NCBI GenBank assembly: GCA_013215865.1
Contig: JABSQL010000361.1
Span: 1-10,440, forward strand
Length of the DNA: 10,440 bases
Direction of reading: 5' to 3'
From: Candidatus Margulisiibacteriota bacterium
GTDB taxonomy: Bacteria; Margulisbacteria; Marinamargulisbacteria; DT-59
Below are positions 1 through 6,360 of the stretch, piece by piece. Each line of letters starts with the position of its first letter. Within the stretch, counting starts at the first letter, position 1. The notes under the pieces were generated by a model. It ran no database searches. It was not told the origin of the DNA and worked only from the letters and a program-made list of their open reading frames with translations. Both the position numbers and the translations under genes were made by a program.

Positions 1-750
1 CTTGTAACTTATAATACAGAAAAAGAAGCGAAGAATGAGGCTCTTATGCATGAAAGAAATCTATCTTCCACAAATAAAAAACAGCGGCAATTATCCCTGG
101 AATCCCAATCAGAAAAAGACGAAGGCAACCAAAATAATACATTAAACATTATTATTAAATCTGATGTACACGGTTCGATGGAAGCGATATTACACTCAAT
201 TGACCAATTACAGTTTGAACATACATCTATTCATGTTATTCATTCTGGTACAGGATCTGTTAACGAAAGTGACGTCATGCTAGCACAAGCTTCACAAGCA
301 TTACTTATTGCTTTTAGAGTAGCCGTTAGTCCAGAAGCACAGAAAACAGCTGATGAAGAAAATCTTGACATTAAATCATATGACATCATATACAATATTG
401 TTAATGACCTTCAAGCAGCCTTAAAAGGGCGCTTGGAAATCGAGTATGAAGAAGTTGAAGTTGGTCAAGTTGAAGTTAGAGACTTATTTAAATTTTCCAA
501 AGTAGGCATCATCGCAGGGTGTTATGTTACCTCTGGAACGGTTCAGAAAAACAATACTGCAAAGATTATTAGAGACGGAAATGAAATTTTTTCAGGACCT
601 CTCAAGAGTCTTAAACATTTTAAAGATGATGTAAGCAAGGTTGCTCAAGGGTATGAGTGTGGAATCGTGTTAAAAGATTTTCCCGACATTCAAAAAGATG
701 ATATCATCCTCTTTTTTGAACTTAAAGAGAAAAAAGAAACGACCTCATAA
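1..750 (+). CDS. infB: Translation initiation factor IF2, C-terminal part (5' end outside window)
   Basis: IF2 is the GTPase that places initiator fMet-tRNA on the 30S subunit and promotes subunit joining. The reading frame is open from base 1, so the gene begins upstream and the ATG at 46 is an internal methionine. The 249 visible residues lack the G domain. They start in the charged segment after domain II. The domain III signature LNIIIKSDVHGSMEAI follows at about fragment residues 48-63, then the motif HSGTGSVNESDVMLA. The C-terminal fMet-tRNA-binding beta-barrel carries SKVGIIAGC and RFKDDV-like and GYECGI motifs, the last at about residues 217-222. The TAA stop is followed immediately by the rbfA ATG with no spacer, which fits co-transcription and coupled translation. 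The family match is clear along the whole fragment, with no frameshift or truncation at the 3' end. Confidence 0.97.
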   Translation, partial: LVTYNTEKEAKNEALMHERNLSSTNKKQRQLSLESQSEKDEGNQNNTLNIIIKSDVHGSMEAILHSIDQLQFEHTSIHVIHSGTGSVNESDVMLAQASQALLIAFRVAVSPEAQKTADEENLDIKSYDIIYNIVNDLQAALKGRLEIEYEEVEVGQVEVRDLFKFSKVGIIAGCYVTSGTVQKNNTAKIIRDGNEIFSGPLKSLKHFKDDVSKVAQGYECGIVLKDFPDIQKDDIILFFELKEKKETTS

Positions 751-1086
751 ATGTCACGAATTGACAGAATTAATGCACTCATCAAAGAAGAAATCGCCCA
801 CATACTTCAGAGAAAAATGAGGGATCAACACATTGGGTTTATTAGCATTACAAATGTAGATGTATCCAAGGATATGAGTCATGCCAAAATATATTTTAGC
901 CAAATTGGCACTGATAAAGAAAAAAAGAAAACCCTTAACACTTTAAAAACGGCCTCTAGATTTATTAAGGGAGAAATAGGAAAAGTCATTCGGCTGAAAC
1001 ATATTCCTGATTTACAATTTATTTTTGATGAATCCCTTGAAAGAGGCTTTGACATAGTCGATAAAATTAACAAACTTTCAAAATGA
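751..1086 (+). CDS. rbfA: Ribosome-binding factor A (30S maturation, KH-type fold)
   Basis: RbfA binds the 30S subunit near the 5' end of 16S rRNA (helix 1) and supports late 30S maturation and cold adaptation. The protein has 111 residues, a normal length for the family. Its opening, with R3, R6 and the segment IKEEIAHIL at 11-19, matches the family's first helix. ISITNVDVSKDMSHAKIYF at 31-49 is the conserved strand-turn-strand segment. IRLKHIPDLQFIFDESLERG at 80-99 is the C-terminal signature. The start codon directly abuts the infB stop. Only a purine-rich run, without a good Shine-Dalgarno match, precedes it, so translation probably depends on coupling. The 3' end overlaps nrnA by 4 bases (ATGA). 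Placement between infB and nrnA is the common bacterial order. Confidence 0.95.
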   Translation: MSRIDRINALIKEEIAHILQRKMRDQHIGFISITNVDVSKDMSHAKIYFSQIGTDKEKKKTLNTLKTASRFIKGEIGKVIRLKHIPDLQFIFDESLERGFDIVDKINKLSK

Positions 1087-2033
1087 TGAATCCTCTCTTT
1101 CAAGAACTCAAAAGTCTTTTAGATTCTTTCAAACAATCTCGCATAGTGATTGCTACCCATGAAGACCCAGATCTCGATGCCATTGGATCTTCATTGGCTT
1201 TTCATTTTCAGCTTCAAAAACATGGGTTTAACAGCATGGTTTGGTCTGCAGATATTTCCAATAAATTCTTTCATTTTTTACCCAAATATAGCTGTATCAA
1301 AAAATATCTTCCTCATGATTATGACATTTTGATTACACTAGATGCATCTTCTCTTGAACGAATCAAGAAATACGAAGAACTGAAAACTAAAGACGATTTA
1401 ATTGCTCTCATTAATATTGATCATCATCAAGATAATACGCAGTTTGGGTCGCTGAATATATATCAACATATTTCCAGCGTGGGGGAGCTATCTTTTCTTA
1501 TTTTTGACGCCTTCGGGTGGGAACTTGATTCCGACATTGCAACTTGTCTATATGCGGCTATATCTTTCGATACTGGCCGTTTCCAACATAATACGGTGAC
1601 AGCTCAATCACTTGATATTGCTTCAAAATTAGTATCAATTGGCGCCAACCCTTGCCATATTGCAAGTCATATTTATGATACTTATACCCTTGATACCCTT
1701 TCTGTTATAAATTCATCATTGAATCATTTAGTCACTGATTTTCAGTATCGCTTTGCTTATACTATTTTAGAAGATCCTTCATCTAGGTGTGGACCTGAAG
1801 TCATGGATTTAATTAGAAAGTTAGCAGGTATTGATATTTTCTTAGTCATTAGGCAATATGATTCTCATATGGTAAAAATCAGTTTACGATCTAAGACAGA
1901 TTTTAATGTCGCTCAATTTGCTGCTCAGTTTGGTGGTGGTGGTCACAACAAAGCTGCAGGAATTACAATGGAGGGTCATGTTCAAGATGTCGAATCAATC
2001 ATCATTAAATCGCTCAAGGACAAAATTAAATAA
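1083..2033 (+). CDS. nrnA: DHH/DHHA1 phosphoesterase, bifunctional nanoRNase/pAp phosphatase
   Basis: NrnA-type enzymes degrade 2-5 nt RNA oligomers from the 3' end and dephosphorylate 3'-phosphoadenosine 5'-phosphate (pAp) to AMP, using a Mn2+ pair. The 316-residue protein shows the DHH domain motifs in order. Motif I is THEDPDLDAIGS (H26, D30, D32). Motif II is LDAS with D87. Motif III is DHH at 113-115. Motif IV is AISFDTGRF with D163. The C-terminal DHHA1 substrate-binding domain ends in GGGGH at 284-288, followed by NKAAG. All metal ligands expected from the family are present. The start is the first of two consecutive ATGs and overlaps the rbfA stop as ATGA. The gene's end overlaps truB by 47 bases. 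Assignment to the NrnA clade rather than another small DHH hydrolase rests on length, motifs and the infB-rbfA-truB context; substrate preference is inferred. Confidence 0.92.
   Translation: MMNPLFQELKSLLDSFKQSRIVIATHEDPDLDAIGSSLAFHFQLQKHGFNSMVWSADISNKFFHFLPKYSCIKKYLPHDYDILITLDASSLERIKKYEELKTKDDLIALINIDHHQDNTQFGSLNIYQHISSVGELSFLIFDAFGWELDSDIATCLYAAISFDTGRFQHNTVTAQSLDIASKLVSIGANPCHIASHIYDTYTLDTLSVINSSLNHLVTDFQYRFAYTILEDPSSRCGPEVMDLIRKLAGIDIFLVIRQYDSHMVKISLRSKTDFNVAQFAAQFGGGGHNKAAGITMEGHVQDVESIIIKSLKDKIK
1970..1975 (+). promoter_or_regulatory. Candidate Shine-Dalgarno for truB, inside the nrnA coding region
   Basis: GGAGGG lies 11 bases before the ATG at 1987 and only 2 bases before an in-frame ATG at 1978. 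It is the strongest Shine-Dalgarno match I found in the window. The spacing is a little long for 1987 and too short for 1978. It therefore favours 1987 as the truB start and argues against the ATG at 1906, which lies upstream of it. It also encodes part of the NrnA C terminus (GAATTACAATGGAGGG region), so it could be incidental. Confidence 0.45.
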
Positions 2034-2727
2034 CCCTATTAACGGATTTTTGCTTGTTAACAAACCTGCAGGAGTGACATCCTTTGATGTTGTCCGAAAA
2101 GTACGAAAAATAACTACGGAGCAAAAAGTTGGACACTGTGGCACCCTAGATCCATTTGCAACCGGTCTTTTAATCTTGGCCTTGGGCCGCCCATTTACCA
2201 AGCAAATTTTTAAGTTCCAATGCCTCCCTAAAACATATCAATCAACGATGGTTCTGGGCATTGAAACAGATACTCATGATATAGATGGAAAGGTGAGTGC
2301 GTTAACACCTGTGTTAGTATCAAATGAATCCATTACTTCTGCTTTTACACCTTTTAAAGGTGATATTTCTCAAATTCCACCTCAATTTTCAGCAAAAAAG
2401 TTGAATGGGAAACGTGCTTATTCTTTAGCCAGAAAGGGACTTACTGTTAAGCTTGATCCTGTTACAGTTACCATTCATGATCTTTCCATCCAGAAAATTA
2501 TTCCTAAGATTTTTAAAGAAGTCGAATTCGAATTGATATGTTCATCTGGAACGTATGTTAGAAGCCTTGCGCGTGACATTGGGTATACGTGTCAGTGTGG
2601 GGCTATTCTCAAATCTCTTTCACGCGTTGCAATTGGTTCTTACGCGTCTGAAAATGCAATTTCCTATGATTCCTTAACAGGTTCGCTTATTAATGATCAT
2701 ATATTTTCACAGAGCCCTAAATCATGA
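1987..2727 (+). CDS. truB: tRNA pseudouridine(55) synthase, compact form
   Basis: TruB converts U55 of the tRNA T-loop to pseudouridine. With the start at 1987 it has 246 residues. NGFLLVNKPAGVTSFDVV at 19-36 is the family's opening motif. KVGHCGTLDPFATGLL at 47-62 contains the catalytic aspartate D55. KTYQSTMVLGIETDTHD follows, then the stretch from GDISQIPPQFSA to the RAYSLARKG motif, and finally CSSGTYVRSLARDIG. The protein ends soon after the LSRVAIGSY segment, so it lacks most of the C-terminal PUA-like domain of the roughly 310-residue E. coli and Bacillus enzymes. Shorter TruB proteins of this size occur in several phyla. The first 18 residues are polar, unconserved and encoded over the nrnA 3' end. 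No ATG, GTG or well-placed TTG start lies closer to the conserved core. It overlaps ribF by 4 bases (ATGA). Confidence 0.93.
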   Translation: MSNQSSLNRSRTKLNNPINGFLLVNKPAGVTSFDVVRKVRKITTEQKVGHCGTLDPFATGLLILALGRPFTKQIFKFQCLPKTYQSTMVLGIETDTHDIDGKVSALTPVLVSNESITSAFTPFKGDISQIPPQFSAKKLNGKRAYSLARKGLTVKLDPVTVTIHDLSIQKIIPKIFKEVEFELICSSGTYVRSLARDIGYTCQCGAILKSLSRVAIGSYASENAISYDSLTGSLINDHIFSQSPKS

Positions 2728-3587
2728 CCATCAGCTTATCTGGCATCATTAATCCACCCATTGATATACTGGGAATTGGTGTGTTTGATGGGATGCATTT
2801 GGGTCATCAACAAATTGCAGACAAATGCACACATTTACTCACTTTCAACCCCCACCCAGATCTTGTGCTTCAAAAAAATAATACCCTCAAGAGGTTGACC
2901 ACTTTAGATGAATTACGATTACTCTACCCTAATTTAATTTGTTTGGCTTTTACTTCAGAAATTGCAAAATTGTCCCCAGAAGATTTTTTAAATAAGGTCA
3001 TTTTGGAGAACCTTTCCCCCAGCACAATCATGGTGGGATATGACTTTAGATTTGGCTATCAATCTAAAGGTACTCTTGAATTACTTGAAAAATGGGCTCT
3101 ATCACATCGCATTCGCATCAAAAAAATAAAACCCATTACTAAAAACAATATACCCATCAAAAGCTCCGCTATTAGGCAACTTATTGAACAAAAAGAATTC
3201 AATAAAATCATCCCCTTGCTCGGCCATGACTATCTTATTAAAGGGCACGTTATAAAAGGAGATAATCGAGGGAAATCATTGGGGTTTCCAACAGCTAATT
3301 TGAGTGTTCCCTCCGAAAAATGCTTACCACCAACAGGTGTGTATAAAGGATACGTAATGACAGGCCAACATACCCATGACGCCATCGTTTATATTGGCAC
3401 CAAATCAACATTTGGCCCTCATGATATTTGTGTAGAAGTTCATATTCTCAATCAAACAATACAGCTATATGGACAGGATATTTGTTTGTATGTTTCTCAA
3501 CATATTCGAGAAGACATGACCTTTTCATGCAAAGAAGATCTTATTCTTCAAATCAAACAAGATATTCAACAATGCTATCCTAAATAA
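2724..3587 (+). CDS. ribF: Bifunctional riboflavin kinase / FMN adenylyltransferase
   Basis: RibF phosphorylates riboflavin to FMN and adenylates FMN to FAD. The N-terminal nucleotidyltransferase domain shows GVFDGMHLGH at 19-28, a TFNPHP motif at 40-45, VGYDFRFG at 104-111 and KSSAIRQLI at 146-154. The C-terminal flavokinase domain shows GHVIKGDNRGKSLGFPTANL at 174-193 with the PTAN nucleotide/metal motif at 189-192. PPTGVYKG and VEVHIL follow; E238 is the likely catalytic glutamate. The end is LYGQDICLYV plus an IRED-type helix. At 287 residues it is slightly short. Only about ten residues separate GHQ from TFNPHP, where the family commonly has about twenty, so the first helix region is trimmed. 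It starts on the ATGA overlap with truB and is the last gene of the translation operon. Confidence 0.95.
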   Translation: MTISLSGIINPPIDILGIGVFDGMHLGHQQIADKCTHLLTFNPHPDLVLQKNNTLKRLTTLDELRLLYPNLICLAFTSEIAKLSPEDFLNKVILENLSPSTIMVGYDFRFGYQSKGTLELLEKWALSHRIRIKKIKPITKNNIPIKSSAIRQLIEQKEFNKIIPLLGHDYLIKGHVIKGDNRGKSLGFPTANLSVPSEKCLPPTGVYKGYVMTGQHTHDAIVYIGTKSTFGPHDICVEVHILNQTIQLYGQDICLYVSQHIREDMTFSCKEDLILQIKQDIQQCYPK

Positions 3588-3598
3588 GGAAATATGGG

Positions 3599-4081
3599 TT
3601 ACATCCCTCTTTTCTTTTTTCGAGCCTCACGACTACTTGTGATGTCATCCATCACTTTTACCTGCTCTCTATCCATTAACTTCTTCCAAGATTCTCTTTT
3701 TTTTGATTTATCCTTGTCCAGCACTTGTCGCTTTTGAACTGCTTTTATCAACTCTGCTCTCTGCTCTTCTTTTTTTTCTTCCGCTTCAACCCGAACACGC
3801 TCCTGCTCTTCAACTTGCTCTTTCACAATATCCAAATGAGACTTACGCATGAGCACATGCTGAAAATTAGATATTTTTTGCCCACCATCTAGTATTGACT
3901 TTAGTTCGTCATATTTCTCTCTTTGAAATAACTTAATTTCTTCCTCTTTTTGCTGCTCTTGTATGTATTTCTGATTTGCATGTGCATATTTATCCTGTTC
4001 CATTTTTTCCTGTACGTTTCTGATCCTGAGTACAGACTCCAAATTATAATCAAATCGGCGGCTCTTTTTAGGCTTACTCAT
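3599..4081 (-). CDS. fliJ: Flagellar export protein FliJ (coiled coil)
   Basis: FliJ is a small coiled-coil protein of the flagellar type III export apparatus. In the known system it sits in the pore of the FliI hexamer and contacts the FlhA export gate, coupling ATP hydrolysis and proton motive force to export. The 160 residues are almost entirely charged and helical. The N terminus carries FDYNLESVLRIRNVQEKMEQ at 10-29, the F-x-L-x-x-L-x-x-R pattern of the family. Long Lys/Glu/Gln-rich heptads run to about 120. The C-terminal DREQVKVMDDITSSREARKK resembles the usual E...LDE...R ending. Sequence alone is weak for such low-complexity coils, but position directly after fliI with an ATGA overlap makes the call secure. 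It is slightly longer than typical FliJ proteins of about 145-150 residues. Confidence 0.9.
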   Translation of the reverse strand: MSKPKKSRRFDYNLESVLRIRNVQEKMEQDKYAHANQKYIQEQQKEEEIKLFQREKYDELKSILDGGQKISNFQHVLMRKSHLDIVKEQVEEQERVRVEAEEKKEEQRAELIKAVQKRQVLDKDKSKKRESWKKLMDREQVKVMDDITSSREARKKKRGM

Positions 4082-5385
4082 GAAAATATACCTATCAGTT
4101 TTGCTACTTCATCTTCAAATTCAAAATTCTCATTTGTGCGTTGTTTTAGAAACTGATTCACTTCATCAATTTTATCTACCGCATGATCAATTTTAGGATT
4201 GCTTCCTTTGACATATGCACCAATATTGATTAAGTCTTCTGCTTCATGATAACGCGCTAACACCTCCCTCAATTGCCCCGCTGCTTTTTGATGGTTCTCT
4301 TTTGTAATCACCGTAAAAAGACGACTGACACTATGACCCACATCAATACATGGATAATGATTCTTAGCCGCCAAGTCCCGTGAAAGAACCATATGCCCGT
4401 CTAAAATTCCTCGACTTGCATCTGCAATGGGCTCATCCATATCTCCCCCCTCTACCAAGACAGTATAAAGAGCTGTGATAGACCCCTTATCAGAGGTCCC
4501 TGCACGCTCCATTAACCTTGGGAGCATGGCAAAAACAGAAGGGGTATACCCTTTTGTGGCTGGAGGCTCACCTGTTGCCAAACCAATTTCACGCTGTGCC
4601 ATTGCAAAACGGGTCACTGAGTCCATCATAAATAGGACATCTTTTCCCTGGTCTCTGAAATACTCGGCTATAGCCGTACCCACCAAAGCCCCTTTTAGTC
4701 TGATCAACGGAGGCTGGTCAGACGTTGCACAAACGACAACAGATTTTGCTAAACCCTCTTCTCCCAAAGATTCCTCAATAAAATCTTTTACTTCTCGGCC
4801 CCTCTCCCCTATCAAACTGATCACATTGACATCTGCTTCACAGTTCCGCGCCATCATTCCTAACAACGTACTTTTACCAACCCCTGACCCCGAAAATATC
4901 CCCACCCGTTGGCCCCTTCCGAGAGTGAGTAGCCCATCTATAGCTTTAATTCCCACTTTTAAGTATTGTTTGATTCGTGGCCTAGTAATGGGATCTGGAG
5001 CATCTTTATCAATGTCATAAAGAGAATCAAAATCTAACTCCCCTTTCCGATCAATGGGATTACCCAGTCCATCTAAAATGCGACCCAGCAATCCCATACC
5101 TACTTTCACCTGAATAGAATGACCTGTGGCATACACTTTACTACCAGGCCGTATGCCCATCAGTGTCCCCAAAGGCATGAGTAAAACGCGACCCTCCTTG
5201 AATCCAACAGCTTCGGCTTGAATCGTCTTATTTTTATCTATTTCAATGTGACACACTTCTCCAATTGAGACACCCTGGACCTGACTTTCTACAACAAGCC
5301 CCACCACTTGCACCACTTTACCTACAATTTTAACCAGATCCAAGTCTTCAATGGCATTAAAATAACGCGGCAAATTTAAGGGCAT
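4078..5385 (-). CDS. fliI: Flagellum-specific ATPase FliI
   Basis: FliI is the hexameric, F1-beta-like ATPase of the flagellar type III export apparatus and works at the membrane base with FliH and FliJ. The 435-residue protein is full length. An N-terminal beta-barrel domain (about 15-95) precedes the ATPase core. The Walker A motif SGSGVGKST is at 165-173 with K171. GERGREV at 193-199 contains the expected catalytic glutamate E194. Walker B DVLFMMD is at 249-255. The type III ATPase signature region PSVFAMLPRLMERAG is at 282-296, and GILDGHMVLSRDLA at 326-339. All active-site residues expected are present. The TAA of fliH and the ATG of fliI share one base (TAATG), and fliJ overlaps by 4. 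Injectisome SctN proteins are homologous, but the fliHIJ order and FliI-like sequence favour a flagellar role. Confidence 0.97.
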   Translation of the reverse strand: MPLNLPRYFNAIEDLDLVKIVGKVVQVVGLVVESQVQGVSIGEVCHIEIDKNKTIQAEAVGFKEGRVLLMPLGTLMGIRPGSKVYATGHSIQVKVGMGLLGRILDGLGNPIDRKGELDFDSLYDIDKDAPDPITRPRIKQYLKVGIKAIDGLLTLGRGQRVGIFSGSGVGKSTLLGMMARNCEADVNVISLIGERGREVKDFIEESLGEEGLAKSVVVCATSDQPPLIRLKGALVGTAIAEYFRDQGKDVLFMMDSVTRFAMAQREIGLATGEPPATKGYTPSVFAMLPRLMERAGTSDKGSITALYTVLVEGGDMDEPIADASRGILDGHMVLSRDLAAKNHYPCIDVGHSVSRLFTVITKENHQKAAGQLREVLARYHEAEDLINIGAYVKGSNPKIDHAVDKIDEVNQFLKQRTNENFEFEDEVAKLIGIFS

Positions 5386-6272
5386 TATGTATCTTTCTCT
5401 TGAGACTCTTCATCTGCTACTTTCATAATAGCGGCCAATATACTGTCCAATTTAGTCGAGACAGTTGAATCAATATATCCAGAATTGGTTTCAATGATAC
5501 ACCCCCCCGGTTCTACTCTTGAGTCTTCTTGAATAGAAAAATGCTTCACATCCCCTATTTCATGTAAAAGTTTGGTTTTATGCTCTTTAACAACATCCAA
5601 GTTTTCTCTGTTCACCCGAATGATAACGGTATCTTTGTCCGTTACTTTATCTATTGCCTCCATAACCAAATTAACCATCACTGCTTGATTCAAAGACATT
5701 TCCTTTCTGAGGATTTCTTCTGCTATCTTTACAGAGAGTTTAAGGATATCCGATTGCCCCTTTTTAATCACTTTGCTTTTTTCTTGAGCCAATAATCCAA
5801 TCGTGTCTAAAAGCTCTTTAGAGGATGCTTTCAAACTTTCTTTCCCTTCTACTACACCAGAGTCATATCCTTCTTGATATGCTTTCTCAAGGAATTCTTC
5901 TTTTTCGGAATCTAATTCTGATATCATCTTTTGTTTATACTTTTCAATTTCAACATCAATGACTTGATACCGTTTTTCTTTTTCTTCATTCAATTCCACC
6001 TCATCAAATGCAGGAAGTGACATATCATCTTCAGAAATAGTGTCACCAATATCTTCTTCAACAGGCTCAAAATTTTCTTCAGGCATCACATATTCTATCT
6101 CTTCTACGTCCTTTACTTTTCCAACATGAACCGTTTCCCTGGGAACGGCACCCTTGATCACATGACCCGTTATGTGACTTAAAGGGTTACCAGCGGACAC
6201 TCTTTCATGACCCGTTCGTACTTCTTTGCTCTTTTCTTTTTTATTTAAATTATATTTTTTTATAACACCCAT
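5385..6272 (-). CDS. fliH: Flagellar assembly protein FliH (ATPase stator/regulator)
   Basis: FliH binds FliI, controls its ATPase activity and anchors it to the export gate and C ring. The 295-residue protein has three parts. Residues 1-100 are polar, acidic and probably disordered. A charged helical stretch spans about 100-160 and contains the glycine-repeat motif AYQEGYDSGVVEGKE, typical of FliH (Gly-x-x-x-Gly heptads). The conserved C-terminal domain runs from about 165 to 290, with LKLSVKIAEEILRKE, VIIRVNRENLDVV, DSRVEPGGCIIETNSGYIDS and a final helix. The tryptophans near the N terminus that dock Salmonella FliH to FlhA are absent. It is the first gene of the fliHIJ operon. The ATG at 6272 has only a weak Shine-Dalgarno candidate and sits 6 bases after a TATAAT box, so the transcript may be leaderless. 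Confidence 0.92.
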   Translation of the reverse strand: MGVIKKYNLNKKEKSKEVRTGHERVSAGNPLSHITGHVIKGAVPRETVHVGKVKDVEEIEYVMPEENFEPVEEDIGDTISEDDMSLPAFDEVELNEEKEKRYQVIDVEIEKYKQKMISELDSEKEEFLEKAYQEGYDSGVVEGKESLKASSKELLDTIGLLAQEKSKVIKKGQSDILKLSVKIAEEILRKEMSLNQAVMVNLVMEAIDKVTDKDTVIIRVNRENLDVVKEHKTKLLHEIGDVKHFSIQEDSRVEPGGCIIETNSGYIDSTVSTKLDSILAAIMKVADEESQEKDT

Positions 6273-6278
6273 GATCCC

Positions 6279-6287
6279 ATTATATCA
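6279..6287 (-). promoter_or_regulatory. Extended -10 promoter for fliHIJ, predicted leaderless
   Basis: On the minus strand the sequence reads TGATATAAT, a perfect -10 hexamer with the extended -10 TGn element. Six bases (GGGATC) separate it from the fliH ATG, so the expected transcription start is at or within a base or two of the A of that ATG. The best -35 at a 17-base spacer is TGTAAC, a poor match, which is common for extended -10 promoters. Function is inferred from sequence only. Confidence 0.55.
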
Positions 6288-6321
6288 AAGCAGCAGCATC
6301 CGTTACAGGCAAGAGTAATAG

Positions 6322-6329
6322 AAACGTTT
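6322..6329. promoter_or_regulatory. AAACGTTT palindrome overlapping the lgt -35 box
   Basis: A perfect 8-base palindrome lies in the middle of the only divergent intergenic region and overlaps the first bases of the putative -35 box of lgt. It could be a half-size operator. Short AT-rich palindromes also arise by chance, and no second copy is visible in the intergenic region. Confidence 0.15.
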
Positions 6330-6355
6330 ACAAAATGCATTTCCCCGCTTAATAT
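6327..6355 (+). promoter_or_regulatory. Sigma-70-type promoter for the lgt operon, predicted leaderless
   Basis: TTTACA at 6327-6332 (5 of 6 to consensus) and TAATAT at 6350-6355 (4 of 6) are separated by exactly 17 bases. The lgt ATG begins 6 bases after the -10 hexamer, so the expected transcription start falls on or next to the start codon. No Shine-Dalgarno sequence is present between the -10 box and the ATG, or in the preceding 25 bases. The overlapping TATAGT just before the ATG is a closer -10 match, but its spacing from the -35 box (22 bases) is too long. Confidence 0.55.
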
Positions 6356-6360
6356 ATAGT

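Noticed and set aside
46..48. ATG at 46 as the start of a small IF2-like gene
   Set aside because: The frame is open to base 1 and the residues before it fit the IF2 interdomain segment, so this is an internal methionine of infB.
1906..1986. Longer truB start at ATG 1906
   Set aside because: It would overlap nrnA by 128 bases across the conserved DHHA1 GGGGH region and lies upstream of the only Shine-Dalgarno candidate. The added residues are only the shifted-frame reading of the nrnA end.
3534..3610. Possible intrinsic terminator between ribF and fliJ
   Set aside because: Candidate stems (GAAGA/TCTTC at 3534-3549, TCCT/AGGA at 3578-3590, GGG/CCC around 3596-3607) have 3-5 pairs. The only T-rich run follows the weakest one and lies in fliJ coding sequence.
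4475..5020. 181-codon plus-strand open frame inside fliI
   Set aside because: It is the antisense shadow of a highly conserved ATPase core, with no recognisable family, start signal or domain of its own.
4078..6272. Injectisome (virulence type III secretion) rather than flagellar ATPase module
   Set aside because: The fliH-fliI-fliJ order, the FliH glycine-repeat segment and the FliI-like ATPase sequence favour the flagellar system. No secretin, needle or effector-type gene is nearby.
6288..6326. Small RNA or riboswitch in the fliH-lgt gap
   Set aside because: The gap is only 88 bases and is accounted for by two promoters. I see no stable extended hairpin or known riboswitch core.
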